A stretch of DNA of 64,000 nucleotides, taken from contig JAPTMU010000166.1 in assembly GCA_028583405.1 (NCBI GenBank), positions 279,001-343,000 of the forward strand, read 5' to 3'. Shown here piece after piece: positions 62,640 through 64,000 of this stretch (its first letter is position 1; each line of letters starts with the position of its first letter). This DNA is from Pogonophryne albipinna. Lineage: Eukaryota; Chordata; Actinopteri; Perciformes; Artedidraconidae. The notes under the pieces are model-generated. The model was not told the origin of the DNA, searched no databases, and was given only the letters and a program-made list of their open reading frames with translations. Both the position numbers and the translations under genes were made by a program.

Positions 62640-62875
62640 TTGAAATGGTTAAATCAATTAGGTTTTCATTATTTGGTTTGATTTGGAGTACATTTTTTCT
62701 TCAAAAGTCGTTGTGGAGTGTAATGAAGTACAATTGTTATGTTATTGCACCTTACGAGTACTTTTAGTCTTGGTACCATACGTTTATTTTGATGCAAGTA
62801 CTTGTAGTTAATATCTCGAAGGCAAGACCTTTAATTGAGTATTTTAGCATAAAAGTACTTCTTCCACCTCTTTTC
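62640..62875. repeat. ACTTAAGTA-family fragment
   Basis: TGGAGTACATTTTTTCTTC, TACGAGTACTTTTAGTC, GTACTTGTAGTTAATAT and TTGAGTATTTTAGCATAAAA with AGTACTTCTTCCACC fit a decayed copy of the family at 24.0-24.5 kb. Confidence 0.5.
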
Positions 62876-62880
62876 AAAAG

Positions 62881-64000
62881 TCAGACACCGATCTAATATC
62901 CCAGGGGTTTACATCTATTTGATTTGACTGCCTTTTACGTTTTAAATTGTTCTTATTTAACATAATTATTTGCACCATTGACGTTTCATGTAAAAATATA
63001 TAGCATACATTTCCTGATCATTAACAGACTGACATTCTTGTAGCTCTGCAGTGTTTCACAATAACGTGGCTGTAAACGGAATAATAGAAAGAGACCAGTT
63101 CAATTACAATATTATGTCTTTATCGATATTTTCATTAACATTTAGATTTATTTTTGGTGGAGTTAATTATAAGCATGCAGTAAAATAAGATCATTTAAAG
63201 TTGATAACCCCCCGGATTATTAGCTGATTTAACCGACAGCCCCTCTCAGTGCTGCGGAGCTTGGCAGCCCCTCATGAAGCCCCTGTTTCCCGGAGTAAAA
63301 GCCTTTCTCTCCTGAAAGAGTTAATCTGAAGTTGGCAGCCAACTCTCAGACGTGCGGAGAATAAAAAAATAAAGGCTTCAAAATCATTCCTTTTGTCTCT
63401 GTTTAAATCGAGCTGGACTGTTTTGTGCAGCATTTTTCAAAATGCAATCGACGCTTTTGCAACAGAACAAGGGGCGTAAAAATCACAATCACCAAAATAC
63501 CATAACGGCATGATAATGAAACTTACGTAATTAAGCTATTTGTTTTAAAAAGGCACGATTTGTGGTGTTTTTAATAAGACACAAACAGGTCCAGATCTTA
63601 ACACCTAAAATATTGAATATTCATGCGTCCTCCGGGTCAAGGCCTGACACGTTCATCCACTCGGTAGAAACACATTTTAAACAGATGTTTCGTTTTAATC
63701 GACGTCGGGTTTTAGTTTCGATGCGAGCCACTCTCTTTTTTTATATCCATGTTATTCCTGGCACTCTCCGTCCATGATGTCTTCACTCTTTTTTATTCAT
63801 ATTTCAAGAAGAGAGAGGAAAAGTGATGGCGCATTTGTAATAGTTTGGCTGAGTGTTCCCGCCTTCTTAACGGATCATATGTGTGGGAACGAGCAGAGGA
63901 ACATGTACTAAAGGACTTTAACACTGAGTTTATTAGAGAGTTTTATTGATCACTTACAGGCCCAATAATAATAAGTTTTATCTCTGGGGCTTTTACGGTG
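62881..64000. other. Intronic sequence, repeat-poor
   Basis: No tandem repeat or transposon recognised. A 15-bp perfect palindrome AGTTGGCAGCCAACT lies at 63330-63344. The low repeat content compared with the rest of the intron could mean conserved regulatory sequence, which I cannot test here. Confidence 0.4.

Noticed and set aside
63330..63344. Palindrome AGTTGGCAGCCAACT as an NFI site
   Set aside because: The two half-sites are separated by one base instead of the five required for an NFI dimer site.

Overview
The window reads as vertebrate nuclear DNA from a ray-finned fish, most likely a percomorph teleost. The evidence is very long (GT)n/(CA)n arrays, an internally deleted Tc1-type transposon, hAT-type miniature elements with 8-bp target duplications, a 5'-truncated L2-like LINE with an (ATTG)n tail, and dispersed ACTTAAGTA-type repeats common in percomorph genomes. 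Species cannot be named from this sequence alone. I see no bacterial, organellar or viral gene, no tRNA or rRNA, and no CRISPR array.

The only host coding sequence I can support is a nine-codon exon at 24752-24778 (+), MYSPYCLTQ, ending in CAG and followed by a splice donor (GTAAAC). This matches the first coding exon of the nuclear factor I family and specifically NFIX (NFIA, NFIB and NFIC differ at the fourth to sixth residues). Exon 2, which would start DEFHPFIEALLPHV, is not in the window, so 24779-64000 is best read as at least 39.2 kb of nfix intron 1. Positions 1-24 kb are then upstream/intergenic DNA. An upstream ORF with a glutamine run (24693-24749) stops 2 nt before the nfix start codon.

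Upstream half (1-24.4 kb): this is a dense succession of minisatellites. A 72-bp repeat occurs at 0.9-2.85, 19.9-21.5 and 22.35-22.86 kb (and again at 47.8-48.4 kb). A 57-bp repeat lies in two inverted arrays (3.4-4.85 and 7.65-8.54 kb). A 38-bp repeat lies at 5.98-6.73 and 12.95-13.35 kb. A GACCAA-type array lies at 9.4-10.4 kb. A 27-bp repeat fills 15.3-18.7 kb inside an element with terminal inverted repeats. A Tc1-derived foldback element lies at 11201-12105.

Intron half (24.8-64 kb): old, diverged tandem arrays with 180-370-bp periods (25.1-25.9, 26.4-28.1, 43.6-44.7, 59.8-61.6 kb); two 33-bp arrays (39.5-40.65 and 41.78-42.76 kb); an L2-like LINE remnant (33.6-34.74 kb, minus strand); well-delimited miniature transposons at 35747-36139, 37519-38029 and 54739-56272; and a large inverted repeat at 57970-59644. 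Nearly all long open frames in the window are artefacts of tandem repeats whose period is a multiple of three.

The unifying observation is that several dispersed elements seem to carry an internally expanded minisatellite, sometimes organised into higher-order repeats. The same short flanking motif sits next to different minisatellites, which suggests related mobile carriers with different repeat cargo. All copy numbers and identities here are by eye.
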